Shown: positions 56,854-64,000 of the stretch, piece after piece
Position numbering within the stretch: the first letter of the stretch is position 1
How the letters are laid out: the number at the start of each line of letters is the position of its first letter
From: Planctomonas psychrotolerans
GTDB taxonomy: Bacteria; Actinomycetota; Actinomycetes; Actinomycetales; Microbacteriaceae
Reading direction: 5' to 3'
Assembly (NCBI RefSeq): GCF_008642235.1
Contig: NZ_SJEV01000001.1
Location: forward strand, 744,001 to 808,000
Length of the DNA stretch: 64,000 nt
Made by a program: the position numbers and the translations under genes
Notes under the pieces: model-generated
Databases searched by the model: none
The model's input: only the letters and a program-made list of their open reading frames with translations
Told to the model about the DNA's origin: nothing

Positions 56854-58022
56854 GACGACGATCCTTTCCGTACGGCCGAGATCAACATCGCCTCGAGGGA
56901 GAGGGCGGGGGCCACGTTGGCGTCGATGCGGGTGCGGGCGAGGGTGATCGCATCGAGAATCCGCAGCGTGCCGGCCGGATCGGCATCCCGCGCCGCAGCG
57001 TCGAGTTCAGGTCGGATGGCCTCGTTGACGGGCTCGATCGGGGCGCCCAGTTGCAGCAGCAGGATATCGCGGAAGAGGGAGGAGAGGTCGACCAGGATGC
57101 GGTCGATGCCGTCCCGGAGACTCCGGGTGGCTCGACGCTTCTGGTCCTCCTCGAGGCCGCGGAGCTGTGCCCGAAGGGCCGGGGGGATCGTGCCGCCCGG
57201 CGCGATCCCGAGGGATCGGAGCGCATTCTCCCGCTCCGCCGAGTCCCGCTCGACGGTGATGGCCTTCGCGTCGTCGCTGGCGATGGCGAGGAGCCGCCCC
57301 GCCGCCGTCACGGCGTCCGCGACCGACTCGATCCCGAGGGCGATGCGCAGCGTCTCCTCGCGGCGCGACCGGGCTCCCTCATTCGTCGCGAGGCGATGCG
57401 CCATGCCGATGTGGCTCTGCGATTCCCGCGCGGCCCGCCTGGCGACCTCGAGGTCGACGCCGTCGCGACGCATCAGCAGTTCCGCCACGTCGTCGACGTT
57501 CGGCACCCGAAGCCGGACCGTGCGCACGCGCGACCGGATGGTGGGAATGAGGTCGGCCTCGCTCGGTGCGCACAGGATCCACACCGTGCGAGCGGGCGGC
57601 TCCTCGAGCGCCTTCAGCAGCACGTTGGAGGTGCGTTCCGGCATGCGGTCGGCGTCTTCGATCACCATCACGCGGAAGCGGCCGACGGACGGGGAGAATT
57701 GCGACGTGGCCACGAGACTCCGCACCTCATCGATGGAGATGATCACCCGCTCGGTGCTCAGCACGCCGAGGTCGGGGTGGGTGCGTGCGCGCACCTGCCG
57801 TTCGGCGAGCTCGTCGCCCTCCGGGGTGCCCGGGCTGAGCAGGGCCGCCGCGAACGCGTAGGCGAGGTTGGAGCGCCCCGAACCGGGCGGCCCGGTGATG
57901 AGCCAGGAGTGGGTCATCGAGGTGGAGTCCTCGGTTCCCGCGGCCGATGCGGTGGTGGCCGCGGCGGCACGGAAGATCTCGATGGCCTCTGACTGTCCTG
58001 TCAGCTCGTCCCACACACTCAT
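56850..58022 (-). CDS. holB: DNA polymerase III subunit delta prime
   Basis: Clamp-loader subunit, 390 residues. GPPGSGRSNLAYAFA near residue 44 is the Walker A region with Arg in place of the catalytic Lys, which fits delta prime as a non-hydrolysing stator. Further: ARTHPDLGVL, SIDEVRSLV, RVMVIEDADRMPERTSNVLLKALEEPP (Walker B/sensor region) and IRSRVRTVRL. ATG at 58022, 32 nt after the tmk stop. Last 4 nt overlap the hydrolase start. Order topA-tmk-holB is common in actinobacteria. Confidence 0.92.
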   Translation of the reverse strand: MSVWDELTGQSEAIEIFRAAAATTASAAGTEDSTSMTHSWLITGPPGSGRSNLAYAFAAALLSPGTPEGDELAERQVRARTHPDLGVLSTERVIISIDEVRSLVATSQFSPSVGRFRVMVIEDADRMPERTSNVLLKALEEPPARTVWILCAPSEADLIPTIRSRVRTVRLRVPNVDDVAELLMRRDGVDLEVARRAARESQSHIGMAHRLATNEGARSRREETLRIALGIESVADAVTAAGRLLAIASDDAKAITVERDSAERENALRSLGIAPGGTIPPALRAQLRGLEEDQKRRATRSLRDGIDRILVDLSSLFRDILLLQLGAPIEPVNEAIRPELDAAARDADPAGTLRILDAITLARTRIDANVAPALSLEAMLISAVRKGSSS

Positions 58023-58054
58023 CGGTTCACGCTCATCGGTTGGCGCTCATCGCC

Positions 58055-58690
58055 TCAGCCGATCAGCTCGGAGACGCGTGAACGGATGTCGTGCTGGATG
58101 TCGTCGATCGGTCGTCCGGCATCCAGTGTCAGGAAGCGGTCCGGCTCGTCCCGCGCCAATCCGAGGAAGGCCGAGCGCACCCGCGCGTGGAACTCGTTCG
58201 CCTCGGCCTCGAGCCGGTCGTATTGCGTTCGTGACGCGTCGAGACGGTCGCGGGCGGCGCCCTCATCGAGGTCGAGCAGCACGGTGAGGTCGGGGAGCAG
58301 TCCCTCGGCGGCCCACAGGGACAGGTCCCGCACCTCCGTCGGGTCGAGCACGCGCCCGGCGCCCTGGTAGGCGACCGACGAATCCAAGTAGCGGTCCTGC
58401 AGCACGATCTCGCCACGATCGAGCGCGGGACGCACGAGCGTGCTGATGTGATGCGCACGATCGGCCGCGTAGAGGAGCGCCTCCGCCCGGGGGGCGATGT
58501 GGCCGCGCCGGTGCAGCACGATGTCCCTCAGCTCCTGCCCGAGATCGGTGCCGCCCGGCTCGCGGGTGCGGAGCACGGTGCGACCGGCACCCCGGAGCCA
58601 GGTGGTCAGCAACTCGGCCTGGGTCGACTTCCCCGCGCCGTCGCCGCCCTCCAGCGTGATGAAGATCCCCCGGCCGTTCCGAGCGGTCAC
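58055..58690 (-). CDS. tmk: Thymidylate kinase
   Basis: Makes dTDP from dTMP. 211 residues. P-loop EGGDGAGKSTQ near residue 14, RTREPGGT (DR-type Arg), RAEALLYAADRAHH, and DRYLDSSVAYQGAGR near residue 98. GTG at 58690 overlaps the topA stop (GTGA 58687-58690). Confidence 0.96.
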   Translation of the reverse strand: MTARNGRGIFITLEGGDGAGKSTQAELLTTWLRGAGRTVLRTREPGGTDLGQELRDIVLHRRGHIAPRAEALLYAADRAHHISTLVRPALDRGEIVLQDRYLDSSVAYQGAGRVLDPTEVRDLSLWAAEGLLPDLTVLLDLDEGAARDRLDASRTQYDRLEAEANEFHARVRSAFLGLARDEPDRFLTLDAGRPIDDIQHDIRSRVSELIG

Positions 58691-61509
58691 TTCTTCGCGG
58701 CCGGCTTCCGGGCGGGTGCCTTGCGCGCCGGGGCCTTTTTCGCTTTCGGCTTCGCCGGACCCTTGGCCCGCTTGTCGGCCAACAGCTGCACGGCCCGCTC
58801 GAAGTCGACCTCTTCCACGTCCTCACCGCGCGGGATGGTCGCGTTGGTGACGCCGTCGGTGACGTACGGACCGAAGCGGCCGTCCTTCACCTTGATCGGC
58901 TTGCCGCTCTCGGGATCCGCCTCGAACTCCTTCAGGGCGCTGGACGCCTTGCGCGCGCCGTACTTCGGCTGGGAGAACAGCTCGATCGCTCCGGGGAGGT
59001 CGATCTCGAAGATCGCGTCCTCCGACGGCAGGGACCGGGTGTCCGTCCCCTTCTTCAGGTAGGGCCCGTACTTGCCGTTCTGCGCGAGGATCGGCTCGGA
59101 GGATTCGGGGTCGGCGCCCACCTCGCGCGGCAGCGCCAGGAGGCGGAGCGCCGTGTCGAGGTCGATGCTGCCGAGATCCATGCTCTTGAACAGCGACGCC
59201 GTGCGCGGCTTCACGGCCGCGGACTTCTTCGCTGCGGGCTTGCGCTTCGGTTTCTCGTCGAGCACCTCACCGGTGGCGGCGTCGACCGTCGCGGCGGCGA
59301 CAATCGACTCCCCGTCGGCGGCCACGGGCTCCGGCTCGAGCTCGGTGATGTACGGACCGAACCGACCATCCTTGGCGACGATCTCCTTGCCGTTCTCGGG
59401 GTTCACGCCTATGACGCGGTCGGTCAGCACGGGCGCGTCGATGAGCTCGCGCGCCTTCGATTCCGTGAGCTCATCGGGCGCGAGGTCTTCGGGGATGTTC
59501 ACGCGCCGCGGGGGAGCATCCGGTGCGGCGTCGGGGTCCGGAACCTCGAGGTACGGACCGTACTTGCCGATCCGCAGGGTGATGTCGTCGGAGATGCGGA
59601 TCGAGTTGATGCTGCGGGCGTCGATCTCGCCCAGATTGTCGATCACCGTGCGCAATCCGCGGTGCGAGTCGCTGCCGAAGTAGAACCCGTTCAGCCAGTC
59701 AACGCGCTGGGTGTCGCCACCCGCGATGCGGTCGAGGTCGTCCTCCATCTCGGCCGTGAAGTCGTACTGCACCAGATCGGCGAAGTATTCCTCGAGCAGG
59801 CGCACCACCGAGAAGGCGATCCAGTTGGGCACCAACGCCGTGCCACGCGGCGTGACATAGCCGCGGTCGACGATGGTGGAGATGATCGCCGCGTAGGTCG
59901 AGGGCCGGCCGATACCCAGTTCTTCGAGGGTCTTGACCAGGCTCGCCTCGGTGTACCGGGGCGGCGCGCTCGTCTCGTGACCGTTCGCTTCCACGGCGTC
60001 GAGGTCGAGCGACTGGCCCACGGTCAACGGCGGAAGTTTCGCCTCCTTCGTCTCCTGCGCCTCGGGACCGGCGTGGCGGTCCTCGTCGCGGCCCTCCTCG
60101 TAGGCGCTGAGGAAGCCCCGGAAGGTGATGACGGTTCCCGACGCCACGAATTCGGCGAGCGCCCCGTCGATGTCGACCGAGGTGTCCGTCGCCTTCGCCG
60201 GTGCGGTGTCGACGCGCGCCACCGGCCCGGCCGTGATGGTGACCGACGCCGTCGACCCCTTCGCGTCGGCCATCTGGGAGGCGATGGTGCGCTTCCAGAT
60301 GAGGTCGTAGAGCTTGAGGTCGTTGCCCCGCAGCGCGGACGACAATTCGGAGGGGGTGCGGAAGGTGTCGCCCGACGGACGGATCGCCTCGTGCGCTTCC
60401 TGAGCGTTCTTGTTCTTCCCGGCATAGAGGCGCGGCTTGTCGGGCACGGTCTCGGGACCGTACAGCGTGCTGGCCTGAGCCCGCGCGGCCGCGATCGCCT
60501 GCTGCGACAGCGACGGCGAGTCGGTGCGCATGTAGGTGATGTAGCCGTTCTCGTAGAGCGACTGCGCCACGCTCATCGTCTGGCGCGCGGAGAAGCGCAG
60601 CTTGCGGGCGGCTTCCTGCTGCAGGGTCGACGTGGTGAACGGTGCGGCGGGCCGACGGGTGTACGGCTTTGAGTCGACGGCGGTGACGGAGACGGGAACG
60701 CCGGGGGCCCGGAGGGCAGCGGCCAGCGCCTCCGCGGAGGCGCCGTCGAGCGGGAGCGCCTTCGACTTGAGCGCTCCCCTGTCGTCGAAGTCGCGTCCGG
60801 TGGCGATGCGCTCACCGTTCAGGCGGGCGAGGCGGGCGTCGAACGGGGTGCGGGTCTCTGCGTCGGCAGCTGGACTGAGATGAGCCGCGAGGTCCCAGTA
60901 TCCGGCGGGTACGAACGCCAGCCGCTCGCGCTCGCGGTCTACCACGAGTCGGGTGGCGGCGGACTGCACCCGACCGGCGGACAGCCCGGGGCCGATCTTC
61001 CGCCACAGCACCGGCGACACCTCGTACCCGTAGAGACGGTCGAGGATGCGGCGGGTCTCCTGGGCGTCGACGAGGGCGCTGTCGATGTCACGGGTGTTGT
61101 CGCGGGCGCGCTCGATCGCCTCTTTGGTGATCTCGTTGAAGACCATCCGTTTTACCGGGACCTTCGGCTTCAGCACCTCGAGGAGGTGCCAGGCGATGGC
61201 TTCGCCCTCGCGGTCGCCATCAGTGGCGAGGTAGAGCTCGTCGGCGTCCTTGAGGGCCCGCTTCAGCTCCGTGACCGTCTTCTTCTTCTGGTCGGACACC
61301 ACGTAGTAGGGCTCGAAGCCCTTCTCGACGTCGACCGAGAACTTGCCGAGCGATCCGGTCTTGAGTTCGGCCGGCAGGTTTTTCGGCTCGATGAGGTCAC
61401 GGATGTGACCGACGGAGGCCTGAACCTCGTAGCCCTCCCCCAGGTACTGGGTGATCGACTTCACCTTGGTGGGTGACTCGACGATGACCAGTCTTTTCTT
61501 GCCGGGCAC
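58687..61509 (-). CDS. topA: DNA topoisomerase I
   Basis: Relaxes negatively supercoiled DNA. 940 residues. TOPRIM: RLVIVESPTKVKSI and ATDGDREGEAIAWHLL near residue 94. Active-site Tyr in NGYITYMRTDSPSLS (about 345). Then four or five C-terminal topoisomerase repeats (DPESSEPILAQNGKYGPYL and similar, KDGRFGPYVTDG) replacing zinc fingers, and a Lys/Ala/Pro-rich tail, the usual actinobacterial form. GTG at 61509, with AAGGAG 4 nt before. The frame stays open upstream for 203 more codons into a TadE-like gene; see the separate entry. Confidence 0.95.
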   Translation of the reverse strand: MPGKKRLVIVESPTKVKSITQYLGEGYEVQASVGHIRDLIEPKNLPAELKTGSLGKFSVDVEKGFEPYYVVSDQKKKTVTELKRALKDADELYLATDGDREGEAIAWHLLEVLKPKVPVKRMVFNEITKEAIERARDNTRDIDSALVDAQETRRILDRLYGYEVSPVLWRKIGPGLSAGRVQSAATRLVVDRERERLAFVPAGYWDLAAHLSPAADAETRTPFDARLARLNGERIATGRDFDDRGALKSKALPLDGASAEALAAALRAPGVPVSVTAVDSKPYTRRPAAPFTTSTLQQEAARKLRFSARQTMSVAQSLYENGYITYMRTDSPSLSQQAIAAARAQASTLYGPETVPDKPRLYAGKNKNAQEAHEAIRPSGDTFRTPSELSSALRGNDLKLYDLIWKRTIASQMADAKGSTASVTITAGPVARVDTAPAKATDTSVDIDGALAEFVASGTVITFRGFLSAYEEGRDEDRHAGPEAQETKEAKLPPLTVGQSLDLDAVEANGHETSAPPRYTEASLVKTLEELGIGRPSTYAAIISTIVDRGYVTPRGTALVPNWIAFSVVRLLEEYFADLVQYDFTAEMEDDLDRIAGGDTQRVDWLNGFYFGSDSHRGLRTVIDNLGEIDARSINSIRISDDITLRIGKYGPYLEVPDPDAAPDAPPRRVNIPEDLAPDELTESKARELIDAPVLTDRVIGVNPENGKEIVAKDGRFGPYITELEPEPVAADGESIVAAATVDAATGEVLDEKPKRKPAAKKSAAVKPRTASLFKSMDLGSIDLDTALRLLALPREVGADPESSEPILAQNGKYGPYLKKGTDTRSLPSEDAIFEIDLPGAIELFSQPKYGARKASSALKEFEADPESGKPIKVKDGRFGPYVTDGVTNATIPRGEDVEEVDFERAVQLLADKRAKGPAKPKAKKAPARKAPARKPAAKK

Positions 61510-62049
61510 ATGGCTCCTTACCGATTGCTTCAACACGCACACCATACACACGGCGGCCGACCGGACACCTAATCCCCGGTGACCGTCACCGACCGGGGAT
61601 GGTGACGGTGGACCATGGCGGTGATGGTACGAGGAACGGCCGACCCGGCGCGGTGCGGCGCGGCGCGGCGCGACTCGGTGCGGCGCGGCTCTCCGTGGCG
61701 GTCCCGCGCGGGCCTGCACGCTCAGCGGGATCGCGCCGGCCGCACCGCTCACCTCCACGGTGGCGATCACACCGTCGACGGTGCAGCGTTCCAGCGACGC
61801 TCCGTTCGACTCGGCGGCTCGCCGTGCCGCATCGCACGGCACACCCGGCCGCAGGCCGATGGCCGCGTCCGCCGCGGCGAGCGCGGCAGCGTCCGCGGCA
61901 CCCACCAGAGTGCGCTTCATCGTCAGACCTATATATAGAGGTAGCAGCACCATCAGCAGGGCGACGACGGCTCCCACCATTCCGAGCATCAGCACCGACG
62001 CGGATCCGGAACCCGGTACCGGGGCGCGACGGAGTCCCCGCCCGGTCAC
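61510..62049 (-). CDS. TadE-like secretion/pilus protein (Rv3654c-like); no own stop, frame continues into topA
   Basis: GTG at 62049 overlaps the stop of the upstream TadE gene (GTGA). Residues 10-35 are a hydrophobic helix (GSASVLMLGMVGAVVALLMV), then MKRTLVGAADAAALAAADAA, the class recognised next to tad/helicase loci, and a Cys pair. Homologues I know end soon after VQARAGPP; here the sequence turns into Arg/Pro/Ala low complexity (PHRVAPRRAAPRR; G/C-only repeats at 61647-61690) and no stop occurs in this frame before topA. I give 61510 as the end only because topA starts there. A slip in the repeat is likely; in one other frame a TGA falls at 61586, in the third a TAG near 61571. Confidence 0.65.
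61572..61600 (-). terminator. Inverted repeat between the TadE-like gene and topA
   Basis: Nine-base stem (61572-61580 with 61592-61600), 11-nt loop; the inner GGTGACCGTCACC can form an alternative stem. No T-run. If it terminates the pilus transcript, it lies within the readable frame that runs into topA. Confidence 0.45.
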
Positions 62050-62519
62050 GGGCCCGATCCCACTGCGCAGCTCGACGCCGACAGGTCCACCGGCAGGATG
62101 CCGGCCGGGCCCTGCCACGCCCGCGTCGAGAGCTGCACGCAGACGATGTCGTCCCGGGAATCGATTCGCACCGCGACACGGTCGCCCGTTCGGGCGAGGT
62201 AGTCCGTGGCGCGCGCCGAATCGCCGCGGGCCACGAGACGGGCCACGTCGGCGGCCGCGTCGAGAAGACGCACCTGCGCGCCGACCGTCGAGAACCCGGC
62301 CAGGCAGAGCACGACGACCACGATCGCCGCAGGCAGTACCGCGGCGAACTCCGCCGTCACGCTCCCCGTGGCGCTGCCGTGGGCGACGGAGCTCCGCACC
62401 CGTCGGATTCCGCGCGCGGTTCCGATTGCCCGCGCCTCTGCTTCACCGCCCTCCGCCGGGCCACCGGCCCCCCGTGCCGCATCGCCGCAGTCCCCTGCTG
62501 CGCCGACCTTCCGACGCAC
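62046..62519 (-). CDS. TadE-family pilus assembly / minor pilin-like protein (Rv3655c-like)
   Basis: 157 residues, GTG at 62519. The first 45 residues are Arg/Gly/Ala-rich; then GSVTAEFAAVLPAAIVVVVLCLAGFST, the TadE signature with the Glu five residues into the hydrophobic helix, as in prepilin-like proteins. The rest has VRLLDAAADVARLVARGDS and two Cys (DDIVCVQLS, LSASSCAVG). The true start may be internal, nearer to VRSSVAHGSATG. Stop overlaps the next gene by GTGA. Confidence 0.8.
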   Translation of the reverse strand: MRRKVGAAGDCGDAARGAGGPAEGGEAEARAIGTARGIRRVRSSVAHGSATGSVTAEFAAVLPAAIVVVVLCLAGFSTVGAQVRLLDAAADVARLVARGDSARATDYLARTGDRVAVRIDSRDDIVCVQLSTRAWQGPAGILPVDLSASSCAVGSGP

Positions 62520-62523
62520 GCGA

Positions 62524-62829
62524 TCACCCCGTGTAGGTCAACGCCTGCCGCACGAGGTCGGTGAGGATCTGCCGCACCTCGTCGCTCTGCATGATGGCTA
62601 CGAGAACCCCGGCGAAGGCGACCGCCGCCATCGTGGCGATGGCGTACTCGGCCGTCGCCGCGCCGATCTCATCCGTGCCGTGTTCGCGGACTCGGAGTCG
62701 TGCCATGCCCACCCGCGCCGCAGCGCGTCGTCGGAACCCTCTTCGCGGATGCGCCGGGTTCGGTGAGGGGGTCGGAATCGTCGGAACCGGTCGGGCCGGC
62801 GAGGCGGTGCAGGGGGCGGTGCCGTTCAT
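62524..62829 (-). CDS. DUF4244 pilin-like small protein (Rv3656c-like, Flp pilin position)
   Basis: 101 residues from ATG 62829, with AAAGGA upstream. The N-terminal ~60 residues are Pro/Arg-rich; then DEIGAATAEYAIATMAAVAFAG, which fits a Flp-type prepilin cleavage site (G-A followed by T-A-E at the helix start), and a short C-terminal helix. The likely major pilin of the Tad-like apparatus. The stop is 5 nt before the next gene's GTG. A later Met (62706) is also possible. Confidence 0.82.
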   Translation of the reverse strand: MNGTAPCTASPARPVPTIPTPSPNPAHPRRGFRRRAAARVGMARLRVREHGTDEIGAATAEYAIATMAAVAFAGVLVAIMQSDEVRQILTDLVRQALTYTG

Positions 62830-62946
62830 GGGCGTCCTTTCGTCGTTCGCGGCGGATCCGCGAGAGTGTGTTGCGGCGCGAGTGCAGCCAGTGTTCCGGG
62901 TGCCGGTCATCGACGGGACCATCCGGAGCTCATCCGTGCCCCGGCC

Positions 62947-64000
62947 TCACGGAACGAGACCTGTGGACGACATGACGCTGATCAGGAGCGGCACCACACC
63001 GACCACCAGGAATGCCGGAAGTACGCAGATCCCGAGGGGCAGCATGAGCGCGGCCGAGGCCGTTTCCGCGTGCTGCCTGCCCTCGGTTCGAGCCGCGCGA
63101 CGCACCTGGTCCGCCTCACCTCGCAGCAGCCCGGCTGCGGGAATGCCGGCCCGTTCCGCGAGTGCCGCCACCTCGTCGATGGTCGCGGCGTCGTCGGCGA
63201 CCGCGGGCAGGAACCGGTCCCCGGCGGCGGTGACGCTCCGCCGCGCATCCGCGAGGGGCTGTCCGCCCGAGACCGCGATCGCGAGAAGGTCGAGGCCGAG
63301 ACCGGGAGCCGCCTCGCGAGGTGTTGCCGCGCGGATGAGGTGCCGGTTCCAGGCGCCGGCGGCCACCATCAGTGCTGCGCCGAGCAGAAGGCACCCGGAG
63401 CCGAGCGGCGTGGCGAAGAGCACGCGGAGGGTGTCGAAGCCGAGCACCGTACCGAACAGGATCCCCACCGCCGGGAGCGCCAGCACCATGCGGGCGGTGG
63501 CGACGGGGCCGGCGAGCGCCACGGCGAGGTCCCGCTCGATCTGCGCGACCGACCGGAATGAATCGGCGAGGGCGGTGAGGCTGCGCGCCAGCGGCGCACC
63601 CGACTTCGTCGCCACGGCCCACGCCACGGCGAGCGCGCTCCACGCGCTCCGTACCCGCGGAGGGCAGTGCTGTGCCGCGTCGTGCATGGCGTCGGCGATC
63701 GATGCGCCCTCAGCGGTCGCATCGGCCACTCGGCGCACCACCTCCGCCGTCGACACCGTCCGCTGCCGAGCGGAGCGCGTGCTCCACCACCCACCGCCCG
63801 TATCGCCACCGCCCGTATCGCCGCCGCCCGCTCCTATGCGGGACGGGATTGACGGAGGCACGACGACACCCGGATCCGTCTGGACCGGGACGGCCGCCGC
63901 ACTGAGGTGGTGCCACGCGGATGCGGGCGGCACTCCCGCCCCGAGCAGCACCGCGAGCCGGTCCGCCACCGCGGCCACCTCCTCGAGGGGATAGGCGGGC
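62947..64000 (-). CDS. Type II secretion F / TadC-like membrane protein, N-terminus beyond window
   Basis: At least 350 residues; the frame continues past the window's right edge (YPLEEVAAVADRLAVLLGAG), so the start is not seen. Membrane subunit of the Tad pilus machine. Two T2SF-type domains (helices near MVLALPAVGILFGTVLGF and LMLPLGICVLPAFLVVGVVPLLI) separated by a soluble part (AERAGIPAAGLLRGEADQV). A Gly-rich tandem GGGDTGGGDTGGG follows the first helices. 117 nt of the intergenic region follow before the pilin-like gene, with no terminator seen. Confidence 0.82.
   Translation of the reverse strand, partial: PAYPLEEVAAVADRLAVLLGAGVPPASAWHHLSAAAVPVQTDPGVVVPPSIPSRIGAGGGDTGGGDTGGGWWSTRSARQRTVSTAEVVRRVADATAEGASIADAMHDAAQHCPPRVRSAWSALAVAWAVATKSGAPLARSLTALADSFRSVAQIERDLAVALAGPVATARMVLALPAVGILFGTVLGFDTLRVLFATPLGSGCLLLGAALMVAAGAWNRHLIRAATPREAAPGLGLDLLAIAVSGGQPLADARRSVTAAGDRFLPAVADDAATIDEVAALAERAGIPAAGLLRGEADQVRRAARTEGRQHAETASAALMLPLGICVLPAFLVVGVVPLLISVMSSTGLVP

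Noticed and set aside
57880-57915. Broken ATP site in holB (GPPGSGRSN)
   Set aside because: Delta prime is commonly a non-hydrolysing subunit, so the Lys-to-Arg change is expected.

Overview
The window is a high-GC actinobacterial chromosome segment, most likely from the family Microbacteriaceae (order Micrococcales). The support is: gene order shared with mycobacteria and other actinomycetes, many GTG starts, GTGA/ATGA overlaps, at least ten genes whose start codon lies 6-7 nt after a TANNNT -10 box (leaderless mRNAs), an actinobacterial rRNA leader, and a Tad-like pilus cluster next to topA. No phage, insertion sequence, CRISPR array or defence island was seen; this is mostly core genome. 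Locus names from M. tuberculosis are quoted from memory as synteny guides.

Layout. (a) 1-12142: nucleoside uptake and salvage. lpdA (cut by the window edge) is divergent from purine nucleoside phosphorylase and a phosphosugar/phosphopentose mutase. On the minus strand one long operon runs from a BMP-type lipoprotein through a two-domain ATPase and two permeases to cdd, deoA, add and an ascorbate-type PTS IIA/IIB pair that has no IIC here. Together they import nucleosides, deaminate and phosphorolyse them, and feed pentose-1-phosphates to the mutase. (b) 12303-14605: a second BMP lipoprotein and manC. (c) 14812-18322: succinate dehydrogenase sdhCDAB behind a perfect 14-bp palindrome. The order lpdA-deoD-pmmB-add-deoA-cdd-sdhCDAB recalls M. 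tuberculosis Rv3303c-Rv3319. (d) 18358-22934: a fructose-type IIA protein behind a 16-bp repeat array, a YihY membrane protein preceded by a leaderless 23-codon ORF, exonuclease III, trpS, and a dolichol-phosphate-mannose-type glycosyltransferase. (e) 23042-26470: riboflavin operon ribD-ribE-ribBA-ribH. (f) 26527-30078: GH13 alpha-glucosidase and a PhoD-type phosphatase.

(g) 30041-34993: a three-gene drug-type ABC exporter divergent from a small helix-turn-helix gene and a one-piece ABC exporter, with a 29-bp tandem repeat and TTGAC/GTCAA half-sites between them. (h) 35018-39490: a secreted protein of about 1490 residues with eight ~129-residue repeats of two alternating types, a fibronectin-III domain and a beta-helix. 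(i) 39738-45620: recN, NAD kinase, tlyA, a 53-residue protein, a HAD phosphatase and a TPR protein, the same order as Rv1696-Rv1691. (j) 45663-51322: one rrn operon (16S-23S-5S, minus strand), with no tRNA in the spacer. (k) 51516-54740: TrmH-family methyltransferase, nicotinamidase, PBP4-type carboxypeptidase, tRNA-Thr(CGT). (l) 54796-64000: holB, tmk, topA and Tad-like pilus genes (minus strand).

The two most unusual things are both in (l). First, an alpha/beta-hydrolase lipoprotein has lost its C-terminus, including the catalytic His region, and is fused in frame to a complete TetR regulator. Second, a TadE-like gene has no stop codon and runs in frame into topA.
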